Positions 27,572 to 35,827 of a stretch of 53,614 bases of DNA are shown piece by piece. The DNA comes from Bacteroidota bacterium. Lineage in GTDB: Bacteria > Bacteroidota > Bacteroidia > UKL13-3. The stretch is from the NCBI GenBank assembly GCA_027488905.1, contig JAIYAT010000011.1:1-53614 (forward strand), read 5' to 3'. Within the stretch, counting starts at the first letter, position 1. Every line of letters begins with the position of its first letter. The notes under the pieces were generated by a model that had not been told where the DNA came from, did no database searches, and worked only from the letters and a program-made list of their open reading frames with translations. The translations under genes and the position numbers were made by a program.

Positions 27572-29530
27572 ATGAAACATATCCTTAGCATTTGTGCATT
27601 TTTGTTGTTAATTACACATTCACAAGCACAGTTTTCTTTAAAGTATCAGTTTGAACCAAACCCAGATTTTGCGAAGTATTGCAAGGGTCACGACCTAAAA
27701 ACCATTGACGAATTAGAAGTGATTGATGAGCGTGTGGTTGAGTTTGCCTACGACAAGGACGGAAACCTATTTGAATACTTTTATATTCATGGCGTGCGCT
27801 ATGTAAACTCAGAAGATGCCATAGACCGCAACAATAAAATATATGTTTCATTTGCTAGGGCTTTTGATTTGGTAGCTTATGATGCTCGGGTAATCTCTAA
27901 CAGTGGCACCATTCAAACCCTCGGAAAAGATGCCCTCAAAGAAGGTACCCGCGAGGATGAAAGCAAGGTGCAGTACTTTGCTGTTTCTGGCGCAGAAAAA
28001 GGTAGCTTCATAGAATACTATTATTTGGTAAAGAGAAGTCCGAATTACACTGGAACCTGGTTTGGCATGCAAAGCAACACGCCTATTGCCAAATCTATGG
28101 TGAAGATTATCAGTCCCGAAAATTTAATCTTTATTAGCAAATCTTTGGGTGGCTATACCACTTTATATGAAGATACGAGCCTTGCAGATCGTAACATGTT
28201 GGTGGGCATTCAAGAAAACATTCCAGCCATTCCCGAAGAACCTTTTTCCAATGCAGGTGGAAATAAAATGAAACTCATGTATCAATTGTTTTACAACACC
28301 GCTAAGGGCAAGAAAAACCCTTATAACTACGGCATTGTAAGTCAGAATATTTTTGAAAACATGGGTGGTAAACTCAACAAGGAAGAAGAAAAAGCCTTAG
28401 AAAAAATCCTTAAAAACTGCAACCTTAAAGCCGCCACAGATGATGCCAGTAAAATTAGAGCCGTAGAAAACTACATCAAAAAGGAATTCACCTTTGTGGA
28501 AAATCCTGCCGATGAATTTGAGAATTTCACCAGTATTCTCAAATCTAAAACTTTAAATGAAACGGGTGCAACGCGTTTGTTTTACCATATTTATGAAAGT
28601 TTAGGCATCGAACAAGAACTAGTAGTTACCAGCAATCGTTACAATATTCGTTTCGACAAGGAATTTGAATCTTATGCGTTCTTAAACGATTTCTTGCTTT
28701 ACTTCCCTAAACTAAAAACCTACATGGCTCCCTTTGCACAACTATATCGCTTGGGCTTAATCCCTGGCAGTTACCTCGAAAACTATGGCTTATTTGTGCG
28801 AAAAGTAAGTGTGGGAGAACTTAATACAGGTGCTGGAAAAGTGCAATTCATCCCCTCCTACCCTGGCAATCATACCCAACACAACATGTATATTACTGCT
28901 AGTTTAGATGAAAGCACAGATAGTTTAAACATCGATTACAAGCAGGAATACACGGGCTATTATGCGCAAAACTTTCAACCCATTTTCGACTTCATAGAAA
29001 AAGACAAGATAAAAGAATTTGAAGAGTCTATTGTAAAAGGTTTGCACCCAGACATCAGCATAAAAACGATTGATATAGAAAACAAAGGTGGCGAAAACCT
29101 TATGCTCAAGCCCTTGGTGGTAAAAAGCAAACTGAGTTCGCATCATTTTATTGAGAAAGCGGGTAATAAAATTCTGTTAAAGTTTGGTGATTTAATTGGA
29201 CCACAATCCGAGATGTACCAAGAAAAACAAAGGGTATTGCCCATCGAAAATGATTATAACCGCGAATACCACCGCATCATAACCTTCAATATTCCTGAAG
29301 GGTATCAAATCAAAAATCTGGAGCAACTCAATCTCTCGGTTCAACCCTTTAAAAACAATGCGGCTGGATTTGTGGCTACCTATAAACTTGAAGGCAACAA
29401 ACTCATTGTAACTTGCGATGAGGTTTATAATCAAATACACTTTCCATTAGAGGAAGCAGTACAGTACAGAAGTGTAATTAATGCTGCTGCCAACTTTAAT
29501 AAAATTGTTTTGGTGTTGGAGAAAAAATAA
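27572..29530 (+). CDS. DUF3857 protein with degenerate transglutaminase core
   Basis: 652 residues from ATG 27572 (MKHILSICAFLLLITHSQAQ, signal peptide). The upstream in-frame start at 27539 is inside the preceding gene. Overall architecture parallels the preceding DUF3857 protein: beta domain, helical core ('ASKIRAVENYIKKEFTF'), then beta domain. Where the neighbour has GDCKG this protein reads LNETGATR (about 327-334). The His and Asp segments read 'SNRYNIRFDKEF' and 'YFPKLKTYMAP', with no catalytic Cys. It is therefore probably an inactive paralogue, perhaps a binding or partner subunit. Function unknown. Confidence 0.8.
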   Translation: MKHILSICAFLLLITHSQAQFSLKYQFEPNPDFAKYCKGHDLKTIDELEVIDERVVEFAYDKDGNLFEYFYIHGVRYVNSEDAIDRNNKIYVSFARAFDLVAYDARVISNSGTIQTLGKDALKEGTREDESKVQYFAVSGAEKGSFIEYYYLVKRSPNYTGTWFGMQSNTPIAKSMVKIISPENLIFISKSLGGYTTLYEDTSLADRNMLVGIQENIPAIPEEPFSNAGGNKMKLMYQLFYNTAKGKKNPYNYGIVSQNIFENMGGKLNKEEEKALEKILKNCNLKAATDDASKIRAVENYIKKEFTFVENPADEFENFTSILKSKTLNETGATRLFYHIYESLGIEQELVVTSNRYNIRFDKEFESYAFLNDFLLYFPKLKTYMAPFAQLYRLGLIPGSYLENYGLFVRKVSVGELNTGAGKVQFIPSYPGNHTQHNMYITASLDESTDSLNIDYKQEYTGYYAQNFQPIFDFIEKDKIKEFEESIVKGLHPDISIKTIDIENKGGENLMLKPLVVKSKLSSHHFIEKAGNKILLKFGDLIGPQSEMYQEKQRVLPIENDYNREYHRIITFNIPEGYQIKNLEQLNLSVQPFKNNAAGFVATYKLEGNKLIVTCDEVYNQIHFPLEEAVQYRSVINAAANFNKIVLVLEKK

Positions 29531-29532
29531 CC

Positions 29533-30471
29533 ATGAAAGTTAACCTTCCTCAACTCCTTTTATATGGCTTCTTTTGGGGTTTCGGTTTGAACCATACCAT
29601 ACATGCCCAAACCTTGAAAGAGATTGAAGCTTTAGCCCAGAAAGAAATGCCACAAAAGGTATTAACCCTTGTCAACAAACATATAAATGATAGCGGCTTA
29701 ACAGCAGAAAACATTTCTTTACGCAGCATGATTCTAATGAACATCAATACAGTAAAGTGCTGGGAAAGCATGCAAGAAGGGATTAGTAAATTCCCCAATG
29801 AAGCAGTGGTATATTATACCCGTTCGCAGTTTTTTTATAAGGTTAGAGACATTAACAATGCGATGATAGACCTTGACAAAGCGCTAGAACTTGCCAAAGA
29901 AGACACCCTCAGGTACCGTATTTATTTGAGCAGAGGGAACATGAACCAATTTGGAGGCTATGAACTTCAATCTATTGAAGACTGCAAAAAAGCTTTGGCC
30001 ATTAGACCCGATAGCAAAGATGCCCTCAACAATTTGGCGGGCGCTTTATTTAACAACGGAGAAACTGCAGAGGCCAAAGAAACCTTGCTCAAACTAAAAT
30101 CAATGGACCCCAACTATGTTGGTGTTTATGTAAACCTTGGCTATCAATTGCAAAAAATGGAACAATTTGAAGAGGCGGCCAAATACCTAGAAGAAGGCTT
30201 AAAGATTGCCCCAGAAGACCCATTTTTATGGAATCACATAGGGTATGTGCAGTTTAAATTAGGCAAGGTAGAGGATGGCATTAAGTCGATTCAAAAATCT
30301 ATTAAAATCAATCCAGGAAATCCCTATTGTTACCGAAACCTTGCCTTGATATTCCTTTCAAAAAAAGACAAAATAAAGGCATGTGAGCAAATCAATAAAT
30401 CTTTGGCATTTAAGTTTACAGAATTGTATGGCGAAGAAGTGCTCGAACTTAAAAAACAACATTGTTTATAG
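29533..30471 (+). CDS. Exported TPR protein
   Basis: 312 residues. Signal peptide 'LLLYGFFWGFGLNHTIHAQ', then at least six tetratricopeptide repeats from ~75 to 300 ('VVYYTRSQFFYKVRDINNAMIDLDKAL', 'KDALNNLAGALFNNGETAEAKETLLKL', 'YVGVYVNLGYQLQKMEQFEEAAKYLEEGL', 'WNHIGYVQFKLGKVEDGIKSIQKSI'-type helices). Probably a periplasmic scaffold serving the two DUF3857 proteins encoded directly upstream. The stop codon shares its last base with the mnmE GTG start. Confidence 0.8.
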   Translation: MKVNLPQLLLYGFFWGFGLNHTIHAQTLKEIEALAQKEMPQKVLTLVNKHINDSGLTAENISLRSMILMNINTVKCWESMQEGISKFPNEAVVYYTRSQFFYKVRDINNAMIDLDKALELAKEDTLRYRIYLSRGNMNQFGGYELQSIEDCKKALAIRPDSKDALNNLAGALFNNGETAEAKETLLKLKSMDPNYVGVYVNLGYQLQKMEQFEEAAKYLEEGLKIAPEDPFLWNHIGYVQFKLGKVEDGIKSIQKSIKINPGNPYCYRNLALIFLSKKDKIKACEQINKSLAFKFTELYGEEVLELKKQHCL

Positions 30472-31853
30472 TGAACAAACACAGTTATAACCCAGATGAT
30501 ACCATTTGCGCTTTGGCCACTGCTGCCGGCGTGGGCGCCATTGGCGTAATTAGAATCAGTGGCAAAAAAGCGCTTAGCATTAGTAGCAATTGCTTTGAAG
30601 GCAAAGACCTAAGCAATGTTGCCTCGCATACTGCGCATTTTGGTAGGTTCAAACAGAAACATATTGTAATTGATGAGGTGTTGGCCACTGTTTTTGTTGA
30701 ACCCAAAAGTTATACAGGCGAGCATACCGTTGAAATTAGCTGCCATGGTTCGCCTTATATTCAACAAAAAATTCTTGAAACCTTGGTTGAAAATGGCGCT
30801 CGTTTGGCGCTACCCGGAGAGTTTACTTTAAGGGCTTTCTTAAATGGTAAACTCGATTTAACCCAAGCAGAAGCGGTGGCAGATTTAATTGCTTCCGACT
30901 CTGAGATGAGCCATAAAACGGCAATGAACCAAATGCGTGGCGGCTTCTCTAAAGAGATTGCCAACTTGCGTGAAAAGCTCATCAATTTTGCTTCGTTAAT
31001 TGAGTTAGAACTCGACTTTAGCGAGGAAGATGTGGAGTTTGCCAGCCGACCAGAATTACATACTTTGGTGAGCAACTTGCACGATATGCTGCGTGCTTTA
31101 GCAGTTAGTTTTAAAACGGGTAATGCCATTAAAAATGGTGTACCTACTGTGATTGCAGGAAAACCCAATGCAGGAAAATCTACCTTGCTCAATGCGCTCA
31201 TCAAAGAAGACAGGGCCATTGTGAGTGATATTGCAGGCACCACCAGAGATACCATTGAAGAGGTATTTAGCATTGGCGGCATCAACTTTAGACTCATAGA
31301 TACTGCGGGCATACGCACCCATACTGCCGATTTAATTGAAAGCATTGGCATAGAAAAAACCTATGAGAAAATTAGGCTGGCAAGCATTGTAGTCTATTTA
31401 TTTGATGCCATTACCACCAGCCCAGAAAGCTTAGCAAATGAGTTGGCAGAATTCAATTCCTTGGATGCCATTGTGATTCCGGTTGCCAACAAGATTGACC
31501 TAGCCGAGACAAGCGCCTTGAGACAGAAATTTGCTAGCTATGAAAACCTTATCTTGTTAAGTTCTAAAACACAAGACGGTTTGAACCAATTGTATGAGCG
31601 ATTGCGTGCCGTGGTAGAAACCGACACGGGCAGAGACGATGTTATCATTACCAACATCAGGCATTTTAAAGCTTTGAGCGATGCAGCACAATCCTTAGAA
31701 CAAGTATTAGAAAGCATGCAACAGAACCGCACCGGCGAGCTCTTGGCCTTCGACATCCGCAAGGCCATTTACCACCTAGGAGAAGTAACCGGCGAAATCA
31801 CCAATGATGATTTGCTGAAGAATATCTTTGGGAAGTTTTGTATTGGGAAGTAA
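30471..31853 (+). CDS. mnmE: tRNA uridine-5-carboxymethylaminomethyl modification GTPase
   Basis: With MnmG it installs the cmnm5 modification at U34 of certain tRNAs. About 460 residues. N-terminal tetrahydrofolate-binding domain ('DDTICALATAAGVGAIGVIRISG'), helical domain, inserted G domain with 'GKPNAGKSTLLNAL' (G1), 'DIAGTTRDT' (G2), 'DTAGIR' (G3) and 'NKID' (G4). It ends in the catalytic C-terminal FCIGK with its essential cysteine. Start is GTG at 30471 overlapping the TPR stop (TAGTG). TTG at 30462 would add three residues, and the first ATG is far inside the conserved domain. It is the last core gene before the mobile island; its 3' end is intact. Confidence 0.95.
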   Translation: MNKHSYNPDDTICALATAAGVGAIGVIRISGKKALSISSNCFEGKDLSNVASHTAHFGRFKQKHIVIDEVLATVFVEPKSYTGEHTVEISCHGSPYIQQKILETLVENGARLALPGEFTLRAFLNGKLDLTQAEAVADLIASDSEMSHKTAMNQMRGGFSKEIANLREKLINFASLIELELDFSEEDVEFASRPELHTLVSNLHDMLRALAVSFKTGNAIKNGVPTVIAGKPNAGKSTLLNALIKEDRAIVSDIAGTTRDTIEEVFSIGGINFRLIDTAGIRTHTADLIESIGIEKTYEKIRLASIVVYLFDAITTSPESLANELAEFNSLDAIVIPVANKIDLAETSALRQKFASYENLILLSSKTQDGLNQLYERLRAVVETDTGRDDVIITNIRHFKALSDAAQSLEQVLESMQQNRTGELLAFDIRKAIYHLGEVTGEITNDDLLKNIFGKFCIGK

Positions 31854-31950
31854 AACACCTTTCTCTTTTTTTCTTTTGCTTGTTTTTATCTGATTTTTAA
31901 CAATTTAGTTAATTATTAATTGTTCACAATTTGCCCTTATTTACCCATAT

Positions 31951-31970
31951 TTGTTGCCCGCTTGTTGCCC
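31951..31970 (+). repeat. Direct repeat TTGTTGCCC x2
   Basis: TTGTTGCCC occurs at 31951-31959 and again at 31962-31970, 11 bp apart, with a related TTTGCCC just before (31930s). They overlap the promoter of the excisionase-like gene and sit between mnmE and the integrase remnant. They could be arm-type integrase sites or regulator sites; no matching copy was found at the other end of the island. Confidence 0.45.
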
Positions 31971-31984
31971 AAATTATAATTTTG
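31954..31984 (+). promoter_or_regulatory. Bacteroidota-type promoter for the excisionase-like/integrase genes
   Basis: TTG at 31954-31956, a 20-bp spacer, then TAATTTTG at 31977-31984, an exact match to TAnnTTTG. Transcription would begin near 31990, leaving an ~80-nt leader that contains the GACACA array. Confidence 0.6.
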
Positions 31985-32010
31985 TGAGGTAAGTTAAGTA
32001 GTGGGCGAGA

Positions 32011-32070
32011 TTTTGTCACATATAGACACACTCTGACACACATAGACACAACTGGACACATACTGACACA
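32011..32070 (+). repeat. Six-unit decameric GACACA array
   Basis: Six consecutive 10-bp blocks, the first ending GTCACA and the next five each ending GACACA. The spacing is exactly 10 bp, and the four leading bases vary. The last base of the last unit is the A of the ATG of the zinc-finger/HTH gene. One site per helical turn on one face of the DNA suggests cooperative protein binding. Confidence 0.8.
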
Positions 32071-32444
32071 TGGCAAGTAATATAGAAATAACCAAAACAT
32101 GCATCTATTGCGGTAAGGAGTACACGGCAAAAATGCTGACCACAAAGTATTGTAGCCACGCATGTAATAGTCGCCACTATAAGCAATTGAAACGGGAAGA
32201 AAAGTTGAACAACTTCAAAGAGGCTGCTGCAAAGCCAGAGCAATACTCCCTTCATTCGTTTGAAATTGCCCTACAGCAAAAGGAATTTCTTAGCATTGAT
32301 GATGCGGCAAAATTAATTGGTGCAAGTCGCAGAACAATACAACGACTTATTTCTAGCAACAAACTACAAATTGTTAAGGTTGGGAGTAGAACTATCATCA
32401 CTAGAAAAGCAATTGACAACCTTTTTAATTTTAAATCAGCATGA
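32070..32444 (+). CDS. Zinc-finger plus helix-turn-helix excisionase-like protein
   Basis: 124 residues. N-terminal four-cysteine zinc finger ('CIYCGKEYTAKMLTTKYCSHAC', split CxxC ... CxxxC, residues ~11-32), a basic helix, then a MerR/excisionase-type HTH ('FLSIDDAAKLIGASRRTIQRLISSNKLQIVKVGSRT', ~75-110). This two-domain form is typically encoded just before tyrosine integrases of Bacteroidota elements and probably acts as recombination directionality factor and/or regulator. It overlaps the integrase remnant by 4 nt. The decameric array directly upstream is a candidate binding site. Confidence 0.8.
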   Translation: MASNIEITKTCIYCGKEYTAKMLTTKYCSHACNSRHYKQLKREEKLNNFKEAAAKPEQYSLHSFEIALQQKEFLSIDDAAKLIGASRRTIQRLISSNKLQIVKVGSRTIITRKAIDNLFNFKSA

Positions 32445-33082
32445 ATATAACACTTAGGCAGCGCAGGAAAGGAAAAAAAATAAGCCTCTACCTAGATTAT
32501 TACCTAGATGGCAAAAGGGAATATGAATACTTGCAGCTTTACTTATTTCCAGAACCAGAAATAGGCAAGCTAACAAAAGAACAAAAAGAAGAAAATCGTA
32601 AAACTTTGGCATTGGCAGATGCCATTAGGTCTAAGCGTGTTTTACAAATAAAAAATGAAGAGTATGGATTTAGGGATATGAATAAAGGCTATGCTAGTTT
32701 TATTGATTACTTTGAAACCCTTACAAAAAAAAGAAAAAATAGTGAAGGAAATTGGGGAACATGGGATAGTACCTTAAAACACCTTAAACGCTTTACCAAT
32801 GGCAAACATTCCTTCAAAGACATAAACAAAGATTGGCTAGAAGACTTTAAACATTACTTACAATATGTAGCCAAAAGTAAAAATAACAAAAGCTTATCTC
32901 AAAACTCTCAATCTTCCTACTATAGCAAAGTAAAAGCCGCTTTGAATGCAGCAGTAAAAGATGGCTATTTACAAAACAGCCCTGCTATCTATATTGAAAG
33001 TATAAAGGCAGATAACTTAGTTACTAATTTGTTTAAATTTAATCTTCCGTCGATTCTTTGCTTTTGTTTTTACTATGTGTAA
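32441..33082 (+). pseudogene. Tyrosine integrase, truncated (catalytic domain missing)
   Basis: 213 residues remain. The N-terminal arm-binding domain ('MNITLRQRRKGKKISLYLDYY') and the SAM-like core-binding domain ('WDSTLKHLKRFTNGKHSFKDINKDWLEDFKHYL', 'SQNSQSSYYSKVKAALNAAVKDGYLQNSPA') are present to about 'IESIKAD' (residue ~190, base ~33012). Then the sequence changes to unrelated residues and stops. The R-H-R-Y catalytic domain (~180 residues expected) is absent, so it cannot recombine DNA. The tail overlaps the convergent membrane-protein gene, placing the breakpoint at the edge of the inserted defence segment. The upstream gene overlap is normal for an intact element. Confidence 0.85.
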
Positions 33083-33500
33083 AAAAATCTGATAAAGAAT
33101 TGCTTTTAAAGAGTAATCCGATTATTAAACTCAATACAGGGATAACAACCTCAGCTTTAGGAATAAAAAGTGCAGATAGAACCAAAGCCATTACACATAA
33201 GCCTATCAAAGAGCCTTTGTAAATTTTCTCTTTTGTATCAAGTTTGTTAATAATAATAAGTTCTTCTTTTTCAATTTCAGTTTGTTTGTCTATAGTGTAT
33301 TTTTGTGTTTCTGAGGTCATTTTTGAATAATCAATTAGCATTTGTCCACCTTTATCAAATAAAGCCTCTATAAATTTATCTTGAGGATTTGTTTGAACAA
33401 CAACTTGTTGCTTTTGTTGAGCCTTTTCAAGTTCTACTTTTGTTAATTCAAGCTGTTTCCTCAAGTCCTCAATTTGTTGCGTTGTTGATTTTTCTTCCAT
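33039..33500 (-). CDS. Small coiled-coil membrane protein with two C-terminal helices
   Basis: 153 residues from ATG 33500 (MEEKSTT); a longer start at 33536 is less likely. Residues ~7-35 form a charged heptad-like coiled coil (QIEDLRKQLELTKVELEKAQ). The middle is polar. Two transmembrane helices lie at about 96-113 and 116-131, followed by a basic/acidic cytoplasmic tail. No named family recognised. It is the promoter-distal gene of the minus-strand island, 112 bp after the AAA ATPase, and could be a membrane effector or an unrelated small gene. Its 3' end overlaps the truncated integrase reading frame. Confidence 0.65.
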   Translation of the reverse strand: MEEKSTTQQIEDLRKQLELTKVELEKAQQKQQVVVQTNPQDKFIEALFDKGGQMLIDYSKMTSETQKYTIDKQTEIEKEELIIINKLDTKEKIYKGSLIGLCVMALVLSALFIPKAEVVIPVLSLIIGLLFKSNSLSDFFTHSKNKSKESTED

Positions 33501-33612
33501 ATTTTTCTGTAATTTAAAAAAAGTAGACAGATTCAAAATTTTAGTTAAACTTATAAATTAGTAAGAACATCATCTGCCATTCAACCGAAAGTGTATTCCA
33601 AAATAGTGTCTT

Positions 33613-35784
33613 CTATGCCAGTATGGTTTTTGTTTCATTATATAGCTGTTTTAAGTGATCGTTTGACATATCTAAAATAGGTTCATACATAAAGGAGTTT
33701 AGATGTATATTCTCAGGCGTCATTAGGTTAATTTGGTTAAGAAGATTCATTTCATTTGTTCTAGTAGGAAAGTCTGTTTTGAATCTCTTTATTAGTTCAA
33801 ATGTTTGGTTTTTTGTAATTGCTGTCCAAAAAGGATTGTCGTTTATTTCCCTTATCAAGTAATTTTCAGATTTTAGTCTTACAGCTATTGATAGAACGAT
33901 TTTGTTTTCTAATTCTACAATTTCGCTTGGGTCATTATAAATGATTTCAGCTGTCTCGTAGATTAAGTCAATTACAATTTTATTTGGGTCTGGCAAAGCT
34001 AACCCTGCTTTATCAGCAAGGTTTCTTTTAAAAATTGCTTCAATTTCTGATATCTTTAGGGTATTTGTGTCCGTTTTGAAATGAAGCAATGATGTTAAAA
34101 GAAGAAAGTCAGCATTATTACCAGAATATTCAGCAAGATTTCGAACAAATGGAATAGAAGCAATTAACATTGCTTTATCCGTATGAAGATTGTCCTTCCA
34201 ATGCAAGAAAGGATTGTTTTGATATTTCTCTTGAATTAAGGTGATACCAGCTGCTGTTTTTACTGTATTTAATTTGTTTTGCCTAGACATATCTAGGCGA
34301 CTACTTACTGTTCTATGAAAATCAAAATTGTGAGTAAGAATGATTTGATAGAATATTGGTTCTTCTGAAATTTCCTTTAAATATTCTACGATGGCATATT
34401 TATTCTTGTAATCAAATGAATCTGCAATATCATCAACGATAAATACTGTTTCTTGTCCAGATTTCTTTCTAGCACGAACTTCAAAAATTATATTCAGTAA
34501 ATAAAATGCTCTTCTTTCACCTTGACTTAATACGCTAAGAAGTGCTGTTTCGTCAACATCTTTTGATTGATTTTGCAATTTGTCATTGAAAACAAAGCTT
34601 AAATTCGGAGATTCGCTTTTTAATATTACATCGTCCTGATTAATTAGCCTCAATTGAAAGGGAACTGAAAATCGCTTGTTGAAAATATCAATGACACCGT
34701 TCCACTCAGTTTGCTCAGATTTCGCAACCGAAACGATTTGTTCTATTTCTTCCTTACCTTTTTTGTATTCCTCTAACAATGTCTGAACAAGTGATTTTTG
34801 CTCTACCAAATATGAATACCAAATCTCTTTTTTGAAATTTTCAAGATTAGCTAATTCATTTAAAATTCCTTTATTGTCAAAAAGATATTCACGAAACTCT
34901 TTTAGCTGTACATTTGAGAGTTTACTATCAATTTCATTAAATTTCTTTTGAATCTCACCATCGCTTAAAACGGTTTCTAACTCTTTAGTGATTAGTTCTT
35001 GAAAGTCGTCTTCAGAAGTTATTGTGTCGTTTGTAGAACCATTGAAAAGATTAACAGAATGCTTAGCCTTAAAGAACCCATTTCCCTTTAAAGTTTTCTG
35101 TATTTCTGATGCATTCGAGTGATTAAATCCTTTTTGAAGGTATTTAGATGATTCTATTAGGGTATTATATCTTTCAATGTATTCCTTGATTTGTCTTTTG
35201 AAATCTTTGGTATTTAAAAATGCAACTACTTTCTCGTCAAAAATTTTCGAATAAATGATTGATGAAAAGGGATGTTCGGTTCTCTCAGTTATCAAAGACT
35301 CAAGCGATAATAAAATTTCAAAGAATGATTTGTTGCCAAAAGTTTTCGATAATTCTGTTTCTACGGTTACTATTCTACCTGTAAGTCCAGAAAGTTGTTT
35401 TAGTTTATTGATTAGTATTGATTTCTCTTGTTCAATTTGTTTGAGAATTTCTTCGTATCGTCCTTTTAATGTTTGGTTTACTAGTAGCGTTGAAACCTTT
35501 TCAGACTTATAGTTTTCAACATAAGGTTCTATGACAAAAATTTGAGTAGCGGCAATGTCTGTATCAGTTTCATCCTTAATTTCTCTTATGGTTACTCTTT
35601 CTGGAAATATCGTGTCCTTTGTCTCTTTACCAGAACTAAAATCTTTAAAGATCTTAGCAAAACTTGTTTTCATTGAACCGTTAGGAGCATAGAGTGAAAA
35701 CACCCTTCGTGTCGAAAAATCAAAGTCCTTTTCGAGTTTTCTTATGCCGTAGCAATTTTCAAATTTAATTTTTAGTGTCTGCAT
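33613..35784 (-). CDS. SMC/RloC-like AAA ATPase, probable phage-defence protein
   Basis: 723 residues. ABC/SMC-type ATP site split by a long helical insertion: Walker A variant APNGSMKTS at residues 33-41, signature-like SQGERRAFYLL near 415, Walker B 'VFIVDDIADSFD' near 446 and the H-loop 'ILTHNFDF' near 485. Residues ~95-400 are coiled-coil rich. About 200 C-terminal residues after the ATPase have no recognised motif. The layout is that of the AAA_13/PrrC/RloC-like ATPases found in defence islands. No zinc hook (CxxC) is visible in the coil, so RloC itself is not supported. It lies 43 bp downstream of an Mrr-like nuclease gene, suggesting an ATPase-nuclease pair. Confidence 0.75.
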   Translation of the reverse strand: MQTLKIKFENCYGIRKLEKDFDFSTRRVFSLYAPNGSMKTSFAKIFKDFSSGKETKDTIFPERVTIREIKDETDTDIAATQIFVIEPYVENYKSEKVSTLLVNQTLKGRYEEILKQIEQEKSILINKLKQLSGLTGRIVTVETELSKTFGNKSFFEILLSLESLITERTEHPFSSIIYSKIFDEKVVAFLNTKDFKRQIKEYIERYNTLIESSKYLQKGFNHSNASEIQKTLKGNGFFKAKHSVNLFNGSTNDTITSEDDFQELITKELETVLSDGEIQKKFNEIDSKLSNVQLKEFREYLFDNKGILNELANLENFKKEIWYSYLVEQKSLVQTLLEEYKKGKEEIEQIVSVAKSEQTEWNGVIDIFNKRFSVPFQLRLINQDDVILKSESPNLSFVFNDKLQNQSKDVDETALLSVLSQGERRAFYLLNIIFEVRARKKSGQETVFIVDDIADSFDYKNKYAIVEYLKEISEEPIFYQIILTHNFDFHRTVSSRLDMSRQNKLNTVKTAAGITLIQEKYQNNPFLHWKDNLHTDKAMLIASIPFVRNLAEYSGNNADFLLLTSLLHFKTDTNTLKISEIEAIFKRNLADKAGLALPDPNKIVIDLIYETAEIIYNDPSEIVELENKIVLSIAVRLKSENYLIREINDNPFWTAITKNQTFELIKRFKTDFPTRTNEMNLLNQINLMTPENIHLNSFMYEPILDMSNDHLKQLYNETKTILA

Positions 35785-35827
35785 TTAATTGGTTGATATT
35801 TCATTATGCTTTTTAACTGCCCTATTC

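Noticed and set aside
30485-31768. Long minus-strand frames opposite mnmE
   Set aside because: Composition-driven shadows of mnmE, which has all G motifs and the catalytic C-terminus.
31854-32010. tRNA or tmRNA attachment site behind mnmE
   Set aside because: No cloverleaf, CCA end or GTTCRANNC segment; the island is next to a protein gene.
32011-32070. CRISPR array
   Set aside because: The periodic unit is 10 bp with 4-bp gaps; there are no spacers of 25-40 bp and no cas genes.
33613-35784. RloC anticodon nuclease
   Set aside because: The ATPase layout is similar but there is no zinc hook in the coiled coil and no recognisable anticodon-nuclease motif after the ATPase.
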